From: Ophiocordyceps camponoti-saundersi (nom. inval.)
Taxonomy: Eukaryota > Ascomycota > Sordariomycetes > Hypocreales > Ophiocordycipitaceae
Assembly: GCA_003339415.1 (NCBI GenBank)
Contig: PDHQ01000084.1
Span: 80,455-133,002, forward strand
DNA: 52,548 bases
Direction: 5' to 3'
A program made the translations under genes and the position numbers. Shown piece after piece: positions 43,207 through 52,548 of the stretch. Within the stretch, counting starts at the first letter, position 1. Every line of letters starts with the position of its first letter. The notes under the pieces were generated by a model. It was given only the letters and a program-made list of their open reading frames with translations. It was not told the origin of the DNA and ran no database searches.

Positions 43207-43857
43207 CTCCGATTACATGTTTTTGAAATGAAACTCACCGATCTAGGCCTGCTCATCATCATCATCATCGTCATCATCATAACTGCCTCTCTGGTGAAGA
43301 ATACGCGCCGCCCCCCCCTATCTGACGTCTAGGTAGATACACACTGTACACACAGCCAACGTCTTCGCTGCCCTGTCGAGCCCAGGTAATTAAATAAAGG
43401 AGGCGGAACATCCCCACCCCTGTCTGACGGAACCCCCTTTTATATACATATAAACTTATTTTCTTGTCAATTCTTCCCAGTCCTCTGAAGACGAGGGGCA
43501 TAAGTCCTCACGATCCATCCCCATCGTTGTAGTCTTGAGACCGAAGGGGTTTGAATAGCGGCTGCAGCCTCGATAGGTCAAGTCGGCATCTTCCCATCTC
43601 GCCGAATCCGGGGGAGCATCATCAAAGAGTCATCGTCCGCCTCCTACACACTTTCCCCCCTCGCCGACAAAACATTAAAAGCTCCGTCTGCAAAAGCCTC
43701 GCACCTCCCATCATCAAACGGGGAAACGACACCGGGTCCAGAGCAAGCTTACCCAGGAAACCAAGTCCAGAGGAAGAAGGAGGGGAAAAAAGGGTTTGAA
43801 AGAAATAAAGTCACAAGAAAACATAAAGAGACGGCCGAGTCAACTGGAGCACGAATC
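43207..43857. other. Intergenic, convergent 3' ends
   Basis: 651 bp between the oxidase gene (+) and the coiled-coil gene (-). It includes a short ATC trinucleotide run (about 43252-43280) and TATATACATATAAAC near 43440. No gene supported. Confidence 0.55.
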
Positions 43858-45800
43858 CTAGCCGCGACTCATCAGGCTCGCACTCGTCCGGCTTCGCTCA
43901 TCCTCCTCCTCGATGACGTCGCTAAGTCGCGTAGGGTGGTGGTGTCGCGGAACCGTCTCCCAACCCGGGGCTCCGTAGCCCTGACCGGTGTAGTCTTGGG
44001 GGTCGGAGAACTCGCCGGTCCAAGGAGCCTCGCCCGCCGATGTCGACGACGGCGGCGGGTCGTACTCGCCTGCCTTCCACGTCAGCAGCTGCCGTGAGGG
44101 AAGGGGATCTGTCGCCGTGCGCATTCGCCGACGGAGTACTCACCTTGCTTGTAGCCGCCCTCCGGCCCGCCACGCGGACGGTTCTCTGGCTGCCTCTGGC
44201 GCCGGTGGTCATCGCCGCCGACTTGAGGAGCCGTCGTCGGCGGGGGCGTATGGGACGGAGAGACTTGAGACATGTCCGGCTGACCGCCACCGGGCCCGCG
44301 CGTGTATTCGTCCTGTGGGTAAGTGGCCGAGTTCCTCGCGGAGCCATTTCGGCCGTGCGTCATGGGCACGACCTGAACGCCGCCCACCATGGTCGGCTGC
44401 CCGGCCTGGAGAGAATAGGTCCGGTCGCGTTCCTCCTGCTCCCGTCGACCCAGCTCCTCCCACGCTCGGCGAGCCTCCTCTTTGGAGATGGACAATTCCT
44501 TGCGCATCTCGACGAGCTGCTTCTGAATCTTGGTCGAGCCGCGCTCCTGATCGATAGCATCACGAATGGCATCGGCTCGGTCGCGCCTCTCCTTCTGAAG
44601 AGCCGCGTCCATCATGGCGTTGACCTCGCGCGCCCGCTCCAGTTCGGCTCGCGTCTCGAAGAACCAACGCTGAAACTTGCGCTCGGAGCTGGCCCGCAGG
44701 CGCTGCAGCTCCACAACGGCATGAAAGAGGTTGGCGCCGGCCGCGGAGAGGTCTGTCACTTGGCGGGCCAGCTGCTGGCTCAGCGCGTCGCGATTGACCT
44801 CGTCCTTGTTCTGCTCAAGCTTGCGAATCCAATAGCTCGTCAGCCCTTCCCAATGGGCAGACAGCGTTTCCCACCGCTCGAAAGCGTGCGGAAAGGAGCT
44901 TCGCGGCTTAGAAATGTCGGCGGCGGGAGGGTTTACGGACTGCTGCTGCTGCTGCTGCTGCTGCTGATGCTGAAGGCCGCCATGTACATATGCGGTATCG
45001 ACATGCGCATGCTGGGGGTCGGCGAGCTGAATCGGCACCTCGACCGGGGCTGCTGCTGCCGCCTCCTGCACTCTGGGATCTGCGTGAGCCTGGTAGCGAG
45101 GGTCGACGGGCTGCTCTGGTACAGGGCGACGCTCGACAGCCCTCCGCTGAAGGTCCTGAGCGAGTCTGGCTTCTTGCTCGGCTCGATTCCGCTCCATGGC
45201 AAGCTTCTCTGCCTCGGCCTTTTGGCGCGCCTCTCTGGCGGCCCGTTCTTGCATGATGACCCTGGGTCCCCTGATGGCCGAAGGAGAGCCGGTCAAAGCC
45301 GGGCCGGCAAGAGGACGACGGGGAGAGCCGAGGCCGCCCCCATTAGAGGCGGTTACCAGGTCGGCCATGATGGCAGTCTCTTCGATCAAGTCGGGAGTGA
45401 AGAGATGGGGATGACGCAGTGCCTCCTCAAGAGCAAAGAGGATAGCTCTGCGGGGAATGCGAACCTGCGAACGAGACGGGTGCTCAGAAGACGCGTGCTC
45501 GGCGCTGTGGACCGGGCTGGCGTAGGGCGTCGGGTCGAGCCGCGAGAGAGTGGGTTCGAGTGTGGGGTTGGAATGTGCAGCGCGTAGATGGAAAGCCGGT
45601 CTCGTGTGACGGAGAGTCGCAGGCGAGTGCGGACTCGGACGTGACTCGCCGCGTGGAGGCGACAAGTTGAAGGCGGAGACCAGCAGAAGCGCTGGCTGCT
45701 GGTCATGAAGGAGAGGGAGAAGAAGACAAAGAAGAATTGCGGTGGCAGGGCTCGAAAATCCGGGGGGCTGGTGGCAGAGCGCCCGCCTGTGAGTGCCCAA
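43858..45800 (-). CDS. Uncharacterised coiled-coil protein with polyglutamine tract
   Basis: Exons 44144-45800 and 43858-44069 (74-nt intron, GTGAGT donor) would give 622 aa from ATG 45800. Residues before about 110 are Pro/His/Ser-rich and look untranslated, and a good acceptor (CGTTCGCAG) ends at 45465. So the true start may be a short upstream exon or ATG 45368. From 45464 down the sequence is convincing: RRAILFALEEALRHPHLFTP, a Lys/Glu/Ala-rich coiled coil (EARQKAEAEKLAMERNRAEQ), a Q-run of about ten at 44940-44970, ERWETLSAHWEGLTSYWIRK and a second coiled coil (RKELSISKEEARRAWEELGR). It ends in an acidic tail (RLSDVIEEEDERSRTSASLM). I recognise it only as a fungal protein of unknown function. 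It is divergent from the DUF3433 gene. Confidence 0.72.
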
Positions 45801-47216
45801 CCGTATAAAATACCAGCGATGACGACCGCTGCCAATGCATCCGGACGAGCGGCCCGGCGAGGCGGGAGGAGAGCGCTTCTATGACTGTATGTACAAAGAA
45901 AGAACGGACGCCAAGTCTGAGGCGGCACGAAGCCGAAGAAGTAGAAGAAGAGGAGGAAGAAATTGCTATGAGAAGGAAGAAAAATGAGAGAGTCGCGACA
46001 GATTTTTTTTGTGTTCGCACCTTGCACGAAGACACTGAGACAACGGCTTGGCTGCTTTGATTGCTTGATGGGCCGGGTAAGTGTACCGGCAGCTTGTACT
46101 GTAGGGGTGATTTTCTAACACTGTGTCAATCGGGCTTCTTTTCCTAGCATCACCAGCGATGCTACCTCTATAGCGATGCTACTATATATAGTATATAAAT
46201 ATAGTATATACAGATAGATGGCCTACGTAGGTATGTAAGCGTTTTCTCACTCTTGTTTCTTGAGCTTCTTTCAATTAAACCTCGGCTCGTCTCTCCGTTA
46301 AACTCAACGTTCGCGGTCCATCACCCGTAATCTGTCCCTCTTTCCCATCCGTCCTTCGCTATGAGGTTTTATTCTTTTCAACCTTTAGACGAGCATGATG
46401 AATTCGACCGTCGAGGAAGCGCTCCTTGGGCCTCTAACATGGCATACATGTGCTGTATGTATGTACGTCCGTATGTGCATACAAAAGCTACTAGTAAGGC
46501 AGGTGGTAGGTAGGGCTGCTGCGTGGAGCGCAGACGGACGAACTGTTAGGCACAGCCTGTGCTTACTACCGTATTAGGGCGGTAGAGCACTTTGAAACTG
46601 CGTCATCAATCATGAGGTGGACAATGAGCCTTTGTTCATCTTCCTTGATCATGTCCATCTCTGGCTTGTGCGTCGTTGTTGTGCGTGATTGGCAGATCGC
46701 CATGTAAGTGCTTCTAATACGGAGGATTCCCGTCCAAAATGCACACACCTTGTTGTACAGTTAGCTCTTTACACACATCTTCCCCAGCCCCCCGGGAAAT
46801 TTAAAAGCGGGTCCCCCATCGATAGCGAAGATACATGCAGCAGCGCCCGACCAGCTGGCAAGTGCAGTCGGACTTTGCCATGGCCCATGGCTCATAGGTA
46901 GCTCCCTCCCCCCTCCCGGACCAATTGAACACATCGTGACCGGCAACCTCTTCTTCTTCTCCCTCTACCTCCATCTCCTTCTCTCGTCGTCGCTTCGCTC
47001 TTTCACTTCGTCAATCGCCCGTCTCTGCCATCGTCGCTCCCTCTCGGTAAAAGTCTTGGTGAGTTCGTTCGCACCTTACCCACCACCCCCTTCCCCCAGT
47101 TCACCTCCCCGCCTCCCCCGACTCGGTGGCTGGTTGTAAGACACGATGCCCCAGTCTTCGCTCTTCGACTTTTCCCTTCTGGCCTTCGCGCCTCACCGTC
47201 TCTCTTACGCTCTGAA
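45801..47216. other. Intergenic region between two divergent genes
   Basis: 1.4 kb. Includes an AT-rich palindromic patch (ACTATATATAGT with TATATAAATATAGTATATA, about 46180-46210) preceded by AGCGATGCTAC repeated twice (about 46157-46182), and CT-rich leader sequence from about 46945 before the DUF3433 gene. An untranslated leader intron is possible (GTGAGT at 47059). No gene supported. Confidence 0.5.
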
Positions 47217-49748
47217 TTGCACCAATCGATCGGCTATACCCAAGTGGAGCGCCGTTGGAATGCACCCAGCATGAGCTTCCTCAGCTTCGACTTTGATCAG
47301 CATCTGGCCGCTCTGCGAACGCCGGAAGCTGAGGCCGGGGAAGCTGAGGCCGGGGCAAGGGCAGGCGGCCGGGGGAGCTGGTCTCGAGCTTCACGGATAG
47401 CTAACTGCTGTTCGCCAGGCTCTCATAGCCCGTTCAGCTCTCCGCCTCTCGCTTTGCCGGACCGGCCAGCCTCTTGGCGCCCATCTTACGGGTTCGACTT
47501 ACAAAACCCTTGGCAAACCACCTCTCGGTTGGACGCCGAAGCTGGATCGAGCTTTCAACACCCTCAGCCGTTCTCACCGATTCTCGGAGACCGCCATGTT
47601 GCGCCGCATTCTCTAGAAGACTTTGACGAGGCAGAACTGTCCATGGCTGCCGCCACCAACGCGGCTCGGATGGGCCTCCTCAAGGACGAACTGTCAGTAA
47701 TTGCTGGAAAGATTACGCCTGGCGTTGACGACACACCCTACATCCAATATGCCTTGGAGGCTCTGACACGCGAGCCCGAGAGCCATCCGGAAGTCAATGC
47801 CTCAAAAGGCGGCTGGATCAACGCTCGCCAGCCGTCGCAACATGTTCCCTTGGGCGCGGAGCGTATACTTGCACCGGTGACGCGGCCGGAGCCCGTCCGA
47901 TCCTTGCGTCAGGGTACCAGCTACGGTGAGCCGGCTCATGTCGCTGTGCCGGAACAAGCTCGCTCGCCCCTCGCGCCAGGGGCACACCTTCAACACTGGA
48001 TTGCTGTGGATAGGAACACTCTGCAAATCATTGACCCCCGAGGCACCACGTACCCGCCCCTCACGTTCAAGCCACGCATCTTAAGGCCGTTGTCGACTGC
48101 GGCCTTGATGATTCTATGTCTTTTAATGATGACGGCCTACATCTTCTCCAATCGATATGCACAACATAATCTCGGCCTGACTCCCTATCCCGGTAGCATC
48201 TATTCAGGCCAATACTTTGTCTTTCGCATTCTGCCGCCACTGGTTGCGGTAGTCATCTTAATCTACTCGCAATGTATACTGACGACGTCTTTACGAATTT
48301 TACCCTTTACAAACATGGCACAGGAGGACCCGCGAGAGCGCTACCTGGCGCTGTTCAGGCGGTTATACCCTAGAACATTTTTACTCCCGCAACTGATGGG
48401 GCCCTGGCAGTTGATCGTCTTTGACCTGGCGACGTGGCTTGCAATACTCACGGTTCCCCTGCAGAGCTCCGCCTTTACGTGTATATACGTGAGAGACGAG
48501 TGGATCTGGGCGCCGTCGCAGGGCGTCGCATGGGTCCTCGTCGGCCTTTATGCTCTCCTCGGCGCGTCGACAGCTATCGTGACCGTCTTCTGGCTTCGGC
48601 AGTGGACGGGGCTCAAGCGGGACGTTCGATCGATCGCAGATGTCGTGACGCTGGTCAGCCATACGAACACGATGCACAGTTATGCTCGGCAGACAGTGCT
48701 CGAACCCGGCAGCGACTTCAAGGCGGAGCTTCGTGACCGATGGTTCGACCGGCTCGGCTACTGGCAGACGGGAGATGTCATGGCGGGAGGCATCTGGCAT
48801 GCAATCGGTACGACGGCCATGGCGCCCGGGCAAGGCGACGCGGACCACGCCAGGAGGGAGAGCTGCGATGTGTCGATTGCATCTCGGGACTTGGCTCTCT
48901 GGGGCGGCCGCTACCTGCCATTGAGCCTCCGCGACTGGCCGCTGGTCGGGTTCGCCATGGTGACTGGCGGGCTGCTGGTGGCGCTGCTCATCGTGTGCTT
49001 CCTCCCGCAGACGCGGCTGGATGCCGGCTTCATGCCGTTGATCTCGGCGGGACCGAACCAGTCGGCCTTTTCGGCCGCCAACTTTGTGTACAGCTTCGTG
49101 CCGGCATTACTGGGCATGGTGCTGTTCCTGCTGTTCCTGAGCGTGGATCTGTCGCTGCGCATGATGCAGCCGTGGGGATCGATGGCCGGAGCCGAGGGAG
49201 CGACGGCTCGCAGAAGCATCCTGGCCGACTACCCGGCCTGTCTGCCGCTGCAATCGGCGTGGAGAGCACTCGGAAACGGCCACTGGAGAGCAGCGGTGAC
49301 GTCAATGATGGCGGTGCTGTCGGCGGCTATACCGGTGCTAGCCGGTGGACTGTTCATGGCGCTGACGTCGGCGGACGGACAGGTGCGCATGTTTCCAAGC
49401 ATGCCGGTGCTGGGGGTGCTATTGGCGCTGCTGCTGCTTTATGTGGGAAATCTATGCCTATTAGTGCCCCGTCGACGGCAGTTTGTGCTTCCTCATGCGG
49501 TGGAGTCGGTGGCGGCCATCATCAGCCTCTGCTCGGCCGAAGACGTGGTGGGAGAGGCGGCCTTGAGGATGGCCAGCTCGCGGGGCGACTTGGCGGCACG
49601 GCTGGGGGTGAGAAGGGGCAGCGAGGGCGAGGAGAGCGTCTGGTTCTTTGGCCTTTCGCCCGGCAAAGACGAGCAGCGACCCAGTGTGCGACGGTGGAGG
49701 CGCTTCACGGAGATGGGGGGGAGGGCGCATAGATTGAGCAAGGCATGA
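47217..49748 (+). CDS. DUF3433-type multi-span membrane protein
   Basis: One exon codes for up to 843 aa from ATG 47217; ATG 47271 (MSFLSFDFDQHLAALRTPEA) is an equally good start. Residues 1-about 285 are hydrophilic and poorly conserved, with a 15-bp tandem duplication (47325-47354) giving EAEAGEAEAG. After this come about eight spans, among them LSTAALMILCLLMMTAYIFS, FRILPPLVAVVILIYSQCIL, WVLVGLYALLGASTAIVTVF and FVYSFVPALLGMVLFLLFLS. The DUF3433 pattern is seen twice: a span pair, then SLRILPFTNMAQ or SLRMMQPWGSMAG, with the second copy followed by RRSILADYPACLPLQSAWRA. Function of the family is not established. The C-terminus (ESVAAIISLCSAEDVVGEAA) is hydrophilic. The gene is convergent with the 50871 gene. 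Confidence 0.82.
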   Translation: MHQSIGYTQVERRWNAPSMSFLSFDFDQHLAALRTPEAEAGEAEAGARAGGRGSWSRASRIANCCSPGSHSPFSSPPLALPDRPASWRPSYGFDLQNPWQTTSRLDAEAGSSFQHPQPFSPILGDRHVAPHSLEDFDEAELSMAAATNAARMGLLKDELSVIAGKITPGVDDTPYIQYALEALTREPESHPEVNASKGGWINARQPSQHVPLGAERILAPVTRPEPVRSLRQGTSYGEPAHVAVPEQARSPLAPGAHLQHWIAVDRNTLQIIDPRGTTYPPLTFKPRILRPLSTAALMILCLLMMTAYIFSNRYAQHNLGLTPYPGSIYSGQYFVFRILPPLVAVVILIYSQCILTTSLRILPFTNMAQEDPRERYLALFRRLYPRTFLLPQLMGPWQLIVFDLATWLAILTVPLQSSAFTCIYVRDEWIWAPSQGVAWVLVGLYALLGASTAIVTVFWLRQWTGLKRDVRSIADVVTLVSHTNTMHSYARQTVLEPGSDFKAELRDRWFDRLGYWQTGDVMAGGIWHAIGTTAMAPGQGDADHARRESCDVSIASRDLALWGGRYLPLSLRDWPLVGFAMVTGGLLVALLIVCFLPQTRLDAGFMPLISAGPNQSAFSAANFVYSFVPALLGMVLFLLFLSVDLSLRMMQPWGSMAGAEGATARRSILADYPACLPLQSAWRALGNGHWRAAVTSMMAVLSAAIPVLAGGLFMALTSADGQVRMFPSMPVLGVLLALLLLYVGNLCLLVPRRRQFVLPHAVESVAAIISLCSAEDVVGEAALRMASSRGDLAARLGVRRGSEGEESVWFFGLSPGKDEQRPSVRRWRRFTEMGGRAHRLSKA

Positions 49749-50870
49749 CGGAGTGTAGTAGAAGGAAGGGGGATTGCCTTGTTTTTAATGGTTGACGAAG
49801 GAACGACTGGAACGAAGGGACGAGGTTAGACGGAGGAAATCAGGGAGGATGAGAAAATGACTGAGGGAGACACGTGCCAAGGAGGGAGGGAGTGAGTGAG
49901 TGAGTGAGTCGACAAACAGGCTCGATGGGTAGCAAGATACGGATTACATACAGACACAATAGCTACGGTAATTGTCACGTTTGTACGGATATTGTATGTA
50001 TGCAGATGCTGTATGTAGGTAGGTAGGCTGATGAATTGAGTGCATGAATAAATACATGAATGAATAAATGAATGTCGATGACGTCTTTGATGGATGGATG
50101 GATGGATGGATGGATAAGTTGGATGGGAATCATGTGATTACATAGGTACTTGGTAAGGATGAGATGGATTTACCATGTTGGGAGATTTCGATGCGATTGG
50201 TCGAACCGGCTTGACATAGCATTAGCTGCCACTACCAGGTACTGGTAGTATAGTTGGCATTAGGACTGGACTGGTCACTGGACTGATAGGCAGCAGATGC
50301 TAGTCGCAGTCTCCAGTGGCTGGCATGCGTCAAGTCAATGCCAAGATGTGGTGCAAAGTGGGCCACCAACAACAAAGGCCTTCCTTTCGGGTTCCTTGCA
50401 GCTGCAAGGATTTATGTATGTAATTGTTTTTGTTTGTTTTTTTTGATTGATTTTTTTTCTTTTTGAATTTGATATGGAATAGATGGATGGATGAATGGAT
50501 TCTTTGCTCGGAAGATGCCTACATAGGCAGGTAGTTATTCATATTCATGACGGGCGTTAAAGATAGAGTGAGAGTGAGGAAAAGGGAATAAGGGGAAGGG
50601 TAAAGAAATCAAAACTCCTCGCTTGGGAAAAAAAAAAACAGAAGAGAATCGAGGATCCATCAAGGCAGACGGATAGTAAGAGCGCCACTCTCCATCAGAG
50701 TTCCCCATATCATTCCATGGCTTTGAAGAGGTAAAGAAGGAGTTGTTGTTTTTTTTCCCTTCAATTTCCCCTGTTTTTCTTCCCTTTTCCAAGACACAAA
50801 GGAAAAAAAAAGAGAGAGATGCGTTAGTTGTGTTGTTGGTGAAGATGAAAAGAGCGTGTAAGAGAGTTCT
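49749..50870. other. Intergenic, convergent 3' ends, with tetranucleotide repeats
   Basis: 1.1 kb. It contains GTGA repeats (about 49891-49908), GAATAAAT/GAATG repeats near 50040-50075 that include AATAAA polyadenylation-like signals for the DUF3433 gene, and (GATG)n at 50089-50115. Poly-T stretches are near 50437-50462 and a CT/A-rich part lies on the right. No gene supported. Confidence 0.55.
50089..50115 (+). repeat. (GATG)n microsatellite
   Basis: Nearly seven perfect GATG units in the 3' flank of the DUF3433 gene; shorter GATG runs recur near 50483. Confidence 0.95.
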
Positions 50871-52100
50871 TCATCTGCTCCTCCGACCAAGCATTCGGCC
50901 AAATACGTCATGACCCTGACGCTTGCGCTGCTGTTTTGCGAGACGACTGCTGTTGTTGCTGTTTGTGATGTCTGCTAGTGAAGGAGCGGTCATGGGACGG
51001 GAAGACTTGGCGGGCGAGGTAGGCACGGGAGGAGGTTTCGCGGAGCGTCGGGCGTCGCTGTCATTACGACGATGGAAGCGGAAAAAGGAGCGACCGTGTT
51101 CGCTCTCGCTGTCGTCGTCCGAGTCGGATTCGAAGACGGATTGGGGTTCGGGCTCGAGTCTTGGCGGTGGTGGAGGAGGGGCGGGACGAGGTGGTGGTGG
51201 GAAATTAGCGACAGACTTGTGATGACGTGGTTCTCGATGGCGAGCTTGCTGGTGAGGATTAGGTGATGATGGTGTTCCGTGAGAGGTTCGTGGTCGGTTG
51301 TTGGCGTCGATGGAGCTTGAGCTTCGTGGTGGGAAGGGATGCCAGTTCGTCGTTGGCGTTGGCGGTGGTTTGTATACTTGGGCGGGCGAAAAGGTGGATG
51401 AAGATGGCGTTACGACGCGGATGCAGGGCGTCACCACTTCTTCCCATGGCTTGCGCGGAGGGCAGACCTTGACCGGGGCCGAGACGGGAGAGAAGCCCGG
51501 CTGAGGCGGAGATCGAGGAAAGATGGAATAGACGGGAGAAGGGGGCGAAGCGGATTGGAGGTAGCTCGCAGCCGGCTTCCTCGATCGCGAGTCTGCCAAC
51601 GGCCAAGACGATGTTGTTGTCGTTGTCGTCGTCGAATACGGTTGATGGGCTGCCGCACTTCTTCTAGGCGAGGAGATGAGAGCAGGGTACTTTTTCCTCG
51701 GAGGTGGAAGCGGAGGCAGAGGAGTTAGAGGAACGGGATGACGAGTAGAAGCAGACGTCGTCGTCGTCGTCGGCCTCTGCTGATGAAGGAGTTGCATAGT
51801 AATAGAAGCCTCCTCAGTCCTCTGCCAGAAACTATCCCAAAGTTCCGCCGCGTGGGCGTGATAACGATAATCGTCGTCGGCGTCGACGGAAGCCTCGTCG
51901 TCGTCTGTCAAGCCCGGGGCCGATCCTAGAGAGGACCTATCAGAAAGGGAACGAGGTCCCGCTGCTGCTGCTGCTGCTGCTGCTGTGTCTCCACCAGCAG
52001 CGTCATGACGTGGATACGAGTAGTTGTGATGATGACGGGATATCGATGTCGATGTTTGGTTTGTTGCCAGTAATAGAACTGGCTTGCCGATTGGTTCCAT
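50871..52100 (-). CDS. Pro/Ser/Thr-rich protein of unknown function
   Basis: A single exon encodes 409 aa, mostly low complexity: a poly-Ala run (residues about 40-48, from GCT-type codons at 51960-51985), poly-Thr, SPPSP and PPPP stretches, and an acidic patch (ESDSDDDSESEHG). Two parts look less random: AAELWDSFWQRTEEASI near residue 85, and the basic end QRKRQGHDVFGRMLGRRSR, possibly nuclear. Pro-rich segments (PPPPRPAPPPPPPRLEPEP) could bind SH3 or WW domains. Despite its composition the frame is open over 1.2 kb with balanced codon use and starts at a clear ATG, so I take it as a real gene. No family recognised. Confidence 0.62.
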   Translation of the reverse strand: MEPIGKPVLLLATNQTSTSISRHHHNYSYPRHDAAGGDTAAAAAAAAGPRSLSDRSSLGSAPGLTDDDEASVDADDDYRYHAHAAELWDSFWQRTEEASITMQLLHQQRPTTTTTSASTRHPVPLTPLPPLPPPRKKYPALISSPRRSAAAHQPYSTTTTTTTSSWPLADSRSRKPAASYLQSASPPSPVYSIFPRSPPQPGFSPVSAPVKVCPPRKPWEEVVTPCIRVVTPSSSTFSPAQVYKPPPTPTTNWHPFPPRSSSSIDANNRPRTSHGTPSSPNPHQQARHREPRHHKSVANFPPPPRPAPPPPPPRLEPEPQSVFESDSDDDSESEHGRSFFRFHRRNDSDARRSAKPPPVPTSPAKSSRPMTAPSLADITNSNNSSRLAKQQRKRQGHDVFGRMLGRRSR

Positions 52101-52436
52101 GGGTTTCTTGGGGAGGAGGAGAGGGGGGAGGCGAGGAAGGGAAGAAGGGTGAAGAAAACAAAAGGAAAATTACCAAAAAAAAAACAATAAGGAAGGGAAG
52201 AGAGCAGAAAGGAGGGAAAAGTTGCCGAGGTAGCCAAACAGGTGTTTGGATGGATATGCTCAACTGTATGGGTGTGTTACAACAACACTCGTGTGCGTGT
52301 GTGTGTGTGTTTGTGTGTAAAAGGGTCCTTCTTTTTCACTCTCTGTTGCTCCCGTCGTCCGGGGAAAGCTGGATAAAGAGTTTACACCTCTTATTCAAGG
52401 AGGAACCTGGTAGACAGGGGAGATGAAATCATGGAC
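52101..52436. other. 5' flank of the last gene
   Basis: Probable promoter and leader of the Pro/Ser-rich protein gene (-), with purine-rich + strand sequence (52110-52225) and a GT run at about 52293-52318. No gene supported. Confidence 0.5.
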
Positions 52437-52533
52437 GGGGGGGGGGGGGGGGGAAGGGGGGGAAAAAGGGGGGGGGGGGGGGGGGCGGGGGGGGGGGGGG
52501 GGGGGGGAGGGGGGGGGGGGGGGTGGCGGGGGA
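52437..52533 (+). repeat. G-rich tract at the window edge
   Basis: About 97 bases of G interrupted by a few A, C and T residues. It mirrors the G tract at positions 1-81, though the last 15 bases of the window (GACCTGGCGCGGGTTGG) return to mixed sequence. Confidence 0.9.
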
Positions 52534-52548
52534 CCTGGCGCGGGTTGG

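Noticed and set aside
44040..45587. 515-aa open frame on the + strand
   Set aside because: Long, but antisense to the coiled-coil/polyQ gene, whose heptads, splice junction and acidic tail are coherent; the + frame is a Leu/Arg/Gly-rich shadow.
45386..46027. 213-aa minus-strand open frame (Ser/Leu/Phe-rich)
   Set aside because: Translation of a pyrimidine-rich leader in another frame of the coiled-coil gene.
48740..49732. 330-aa open frame overlapping the DUF3433 gene
   Set aside because: Same-strand alternative frame without membrane spans or motifs.

Overview
The window is nuclear DNA of a filamentous ascomycete (Pezizomycotina, most likely a Sordariomycete). This follows from short introns (about 45-110 nt) with GTRNGT donors and CTRAC-like branch sites, dense genes on both strands, and typical fungal proteins: a Pbs2-type MAPKK, a Mec1/ATR kinase of 2,453 aa, Dur3, a DUF3433 membrane protein and a SUR7/PalI protein. 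I cannot name the genus. The sequence is bounded by long G runs at both ends and has a 120-base C run inside, so it may be a whole contig whose ends fell in homopolymers.

Layout: 1-1669 low-complexity DNA; 1670-3457 secreted carboxylesterase (-); 5046-6141 unknown acidic protein (+); 6219-7065 ubiquitin C-terminal hydrolase (-); 7728-9055 PARP-type zinc-finger protein (-); 10225-17994 Mec1/ATR checkpoint kinase, nine exons (-); 18515-20534 divergent Hsp70-like ATPase, eight exons (-); 21062-22404 coiled-coil protein (+); 22614-23285 gamma-glutamylcyclotransferase-fold protein (-), head-to-head with 23852-24879 putative amidoligase (+); 24957-27262 3-methylcrotonyl-CoA carboxylase alpha subunit (-); 27608-28383 PNPOx-like split-barrel protein (+); 28739-30576 auxin-efflux-carrier-family transporter (-); 32652-34569 Pbs2-type MAPKK (+) behind the C run; 35445-36542 SUR7/PalI-type membrane protein (-); 37928-38800 octanoyltransferase Lip2 (+); 39164-41254 Dur3-type urea transporter (+); 41620-43206 D-arabinono-1,4-lactone oxidase (+); 43858-45800 coiled-coil protein with polyQ (-); 47217-49748 DUF3433 membrane protein (+); 50871-52100 Pro/Ser-rich protein (-).

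Most genes are housekeeping or signalling genes with no common pathway, and I see no secondary-metabolite cluster, transposon or RNA gene. The stretch between the two core genes mec1 and mccA (18.5-24.9 kb) looks different: it holds four families that are variable in fungi (Hsp70-like ATPase, coiled-coil protein, GGCT-fold enzyme, amidoligase). The last two share a 566-bp intergenic region and have chemically matching predicted activities, forming or breaking gamma-glutamyl/peptide amide bonds. That pair is my best candidate for an undescribed system.

Exon coordinates were assembled by hand from splice signals and checked for reading-frame continuity; no alignment or expression data were available.
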